Assembly (NCBI GenBank): GCA_943333015.1
Contig: CALQRR010000079.1
Span: 1-7,200 of the forward strand
Source: Chitinophaga pinensis
GTDB taxonomy: Bacteria; Bacteroidota; Bacteroidia; M30B66
DNA: 7,200 nt
Direction: 5' to 3'
A program made the translations under genes and the position numbers. The notes under the pieces are model-generated. The model saw nothing but the letters and a program-made list of their open reading frames with translations, made no database searches and was not told the origin of the DNA. This document shows, one piece after another, positions 6,605 to 7,200 of this stretch (its first letter is position 1; every line of letters starts with the position of its first letter).

Positions 6605-7200
6605 ATGGACTTGCTGAAAGTAACGATAGACAATCAAACCATTGAAGTTCCTCCGGGAACGACAATACTCCAAGCCGCCCGGATGATCGGGAAGGAAGTG
6701 GCACCACCGGCGATGTGCTTTTACACCAAGCTCAAAACATCGGGTGGATATTGCCGTACCTGCATTGTGAAGGTGAGCAAAGGATCTGAAAAAGATCCGC
6801 GTCCGATGCCAAAATTGGTTGCTTCTTGCCGCACTACGGTGATGGATGGCATGGAAGTTCAAAACTATACCTCGCCCGAAGTAGTAGATGCCCGCAAAGG
6901 TGTTGTGGAGTTTTTGCTGATCAATCACCCACTCGATTGTCCTATTTGCGATCAGGCAGGCGAATGCCATCTGCAGGATTTGTCCTACGAAAACGGAAAA
7001 AGCAAAAGCCGTTACGAGTTTGACCGTCGGACGTTTGAGAAAATCGACATTGGCGACAAGATCAAATTACACATGACCCGTTGCATTTTGTGCTACCGCT
7101 GTGTGAAAGTAGCCGATCAACTTACCCCAGGACGTGTTCACGGGGTAATGAATCGCGGCGATGTTTCAGAAATCAGTACGTATATTCAGCATGCGGTCGA
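6605..7200 (+). CDS. nuoG: NADH-quinone oxidoreductase subunit G, N-terminal part (cut by window edge)
   Basis: NuoG (75-kDa subunit) is the main electron wire of the peripheral arm. The first 198 residues are visible, with no stop before the right edge. Ligands are seen for three clusters. The [2Fe-2S] cluster N1b has Cys38, Cys50, Cys53 (GGYCRTC) and Cys75 (LVASC). The His-ligated [4Fe-4S] cluster N5 has His108, Cys112, Cys115 and Cys121 (HPLDCPICDQAGEC). Cluster N4 has Cys160, Cys163 and Cys166 (TRCILCYRC), with its fourth ligand expected beyond the window. The spacing Cys38-x11-Cys50 is one residue longer than the x10 I know from other NuoG proteins. The ATG at 6605 is chosen because homology starts at once (LLKVTIDNQTIEV); the ATG at 6596 is in another frame and closes after six codons. 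It begins 16 bases after nuoF. Confidence 0.95.
   Translation, partial: MDLLKVTIDNQTIEVPPGTTILQAARMIGKEVAPPAMCFYTKLKTSGGYCRTCIVKVSKGSEKDPRPMPKLVASCRTTVMDGMEVQNYTSPEVVDARKGVVEFLLINHPLDCPICDQAGECHLQDLSYENGKSKSRYEFDRRTFEKIDIGDKIKLHMTRCILCYRCVKVADQLTPGRVHGVMNRGDVSEISTYIQHAV

Noticed and set aside
6578..6970. Minus-strand open frame of 130 codons over the nuoF-nuoG junction
   Set aside because: It is antisense to nuoG, where the cluster ligands N1b and N5 are clear. The product has no domain.

Overview
The window looks like a piece of a Bacteroidota chromosome. The evidence is a Bacteroidota-style GH3-family protein, a perfect match to the Bacteroidota -7 promoter box (TAnnTTTG) upstream of each transcription unit, and the near-absence of Shine-Dalgarno sequences before the genes. 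The genus cannot be named from this sequence alone.

Layout. Positions 1-1489 hold a minus-strand GH3-family gene (ANL-superfamily fold) that lacks only its last few codons at the left edge. Positions 1490-1966 are a 477-base divergent intergenic region with no convincing gene. It does contain promoter candidates, inverted repeats and a structured-looking element. From 1967 to the right edge runs a tightly packed plus-strand operon for respiratory complex I (NADH:quinone oxidoreductase): nuoA, nuoB, nuoC, nuoD, nuoE, nuoF and the 5' third of nuoG. Gaps between these genes are only 1-22 bases. The operon continues past the window, presumably into nuoH onward.

How the genes work together. NuoF (FMN, cluster N3), NuoE (N1a) and NuoG (N1b, N4, N5) form the NADH-oxidising arm. 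NuoB (N2), NuoC and NuoD form the connecting module that passes electrons to quinone, probably menaquinone in this phylum. NuoA is a membrane subunit at the joint with the proton-pumping arm. All cluster ligands expected within the visible part are present and no frame is broken. The operon therefore looks functional and encodes the full NADH-input module, which some members of the phylum lack.

The less ordinary part is the intergenic region. The presumed nuoA leader has a perfect 8-bp inverted repeat (1909-1934). Its right arm can also pair with a third copy of CAACGC two bases before the nuoA start codon, which makes two mutually exclusive hairpins possible. Further upstream (about 1686-1820) are two copies of a degenerate CAGCGnAnAGCnC motif, each associated with a TTGC/GCAG stem. 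This resembles an intergenic element that I associate with Bacteroidota but cannot verify here.
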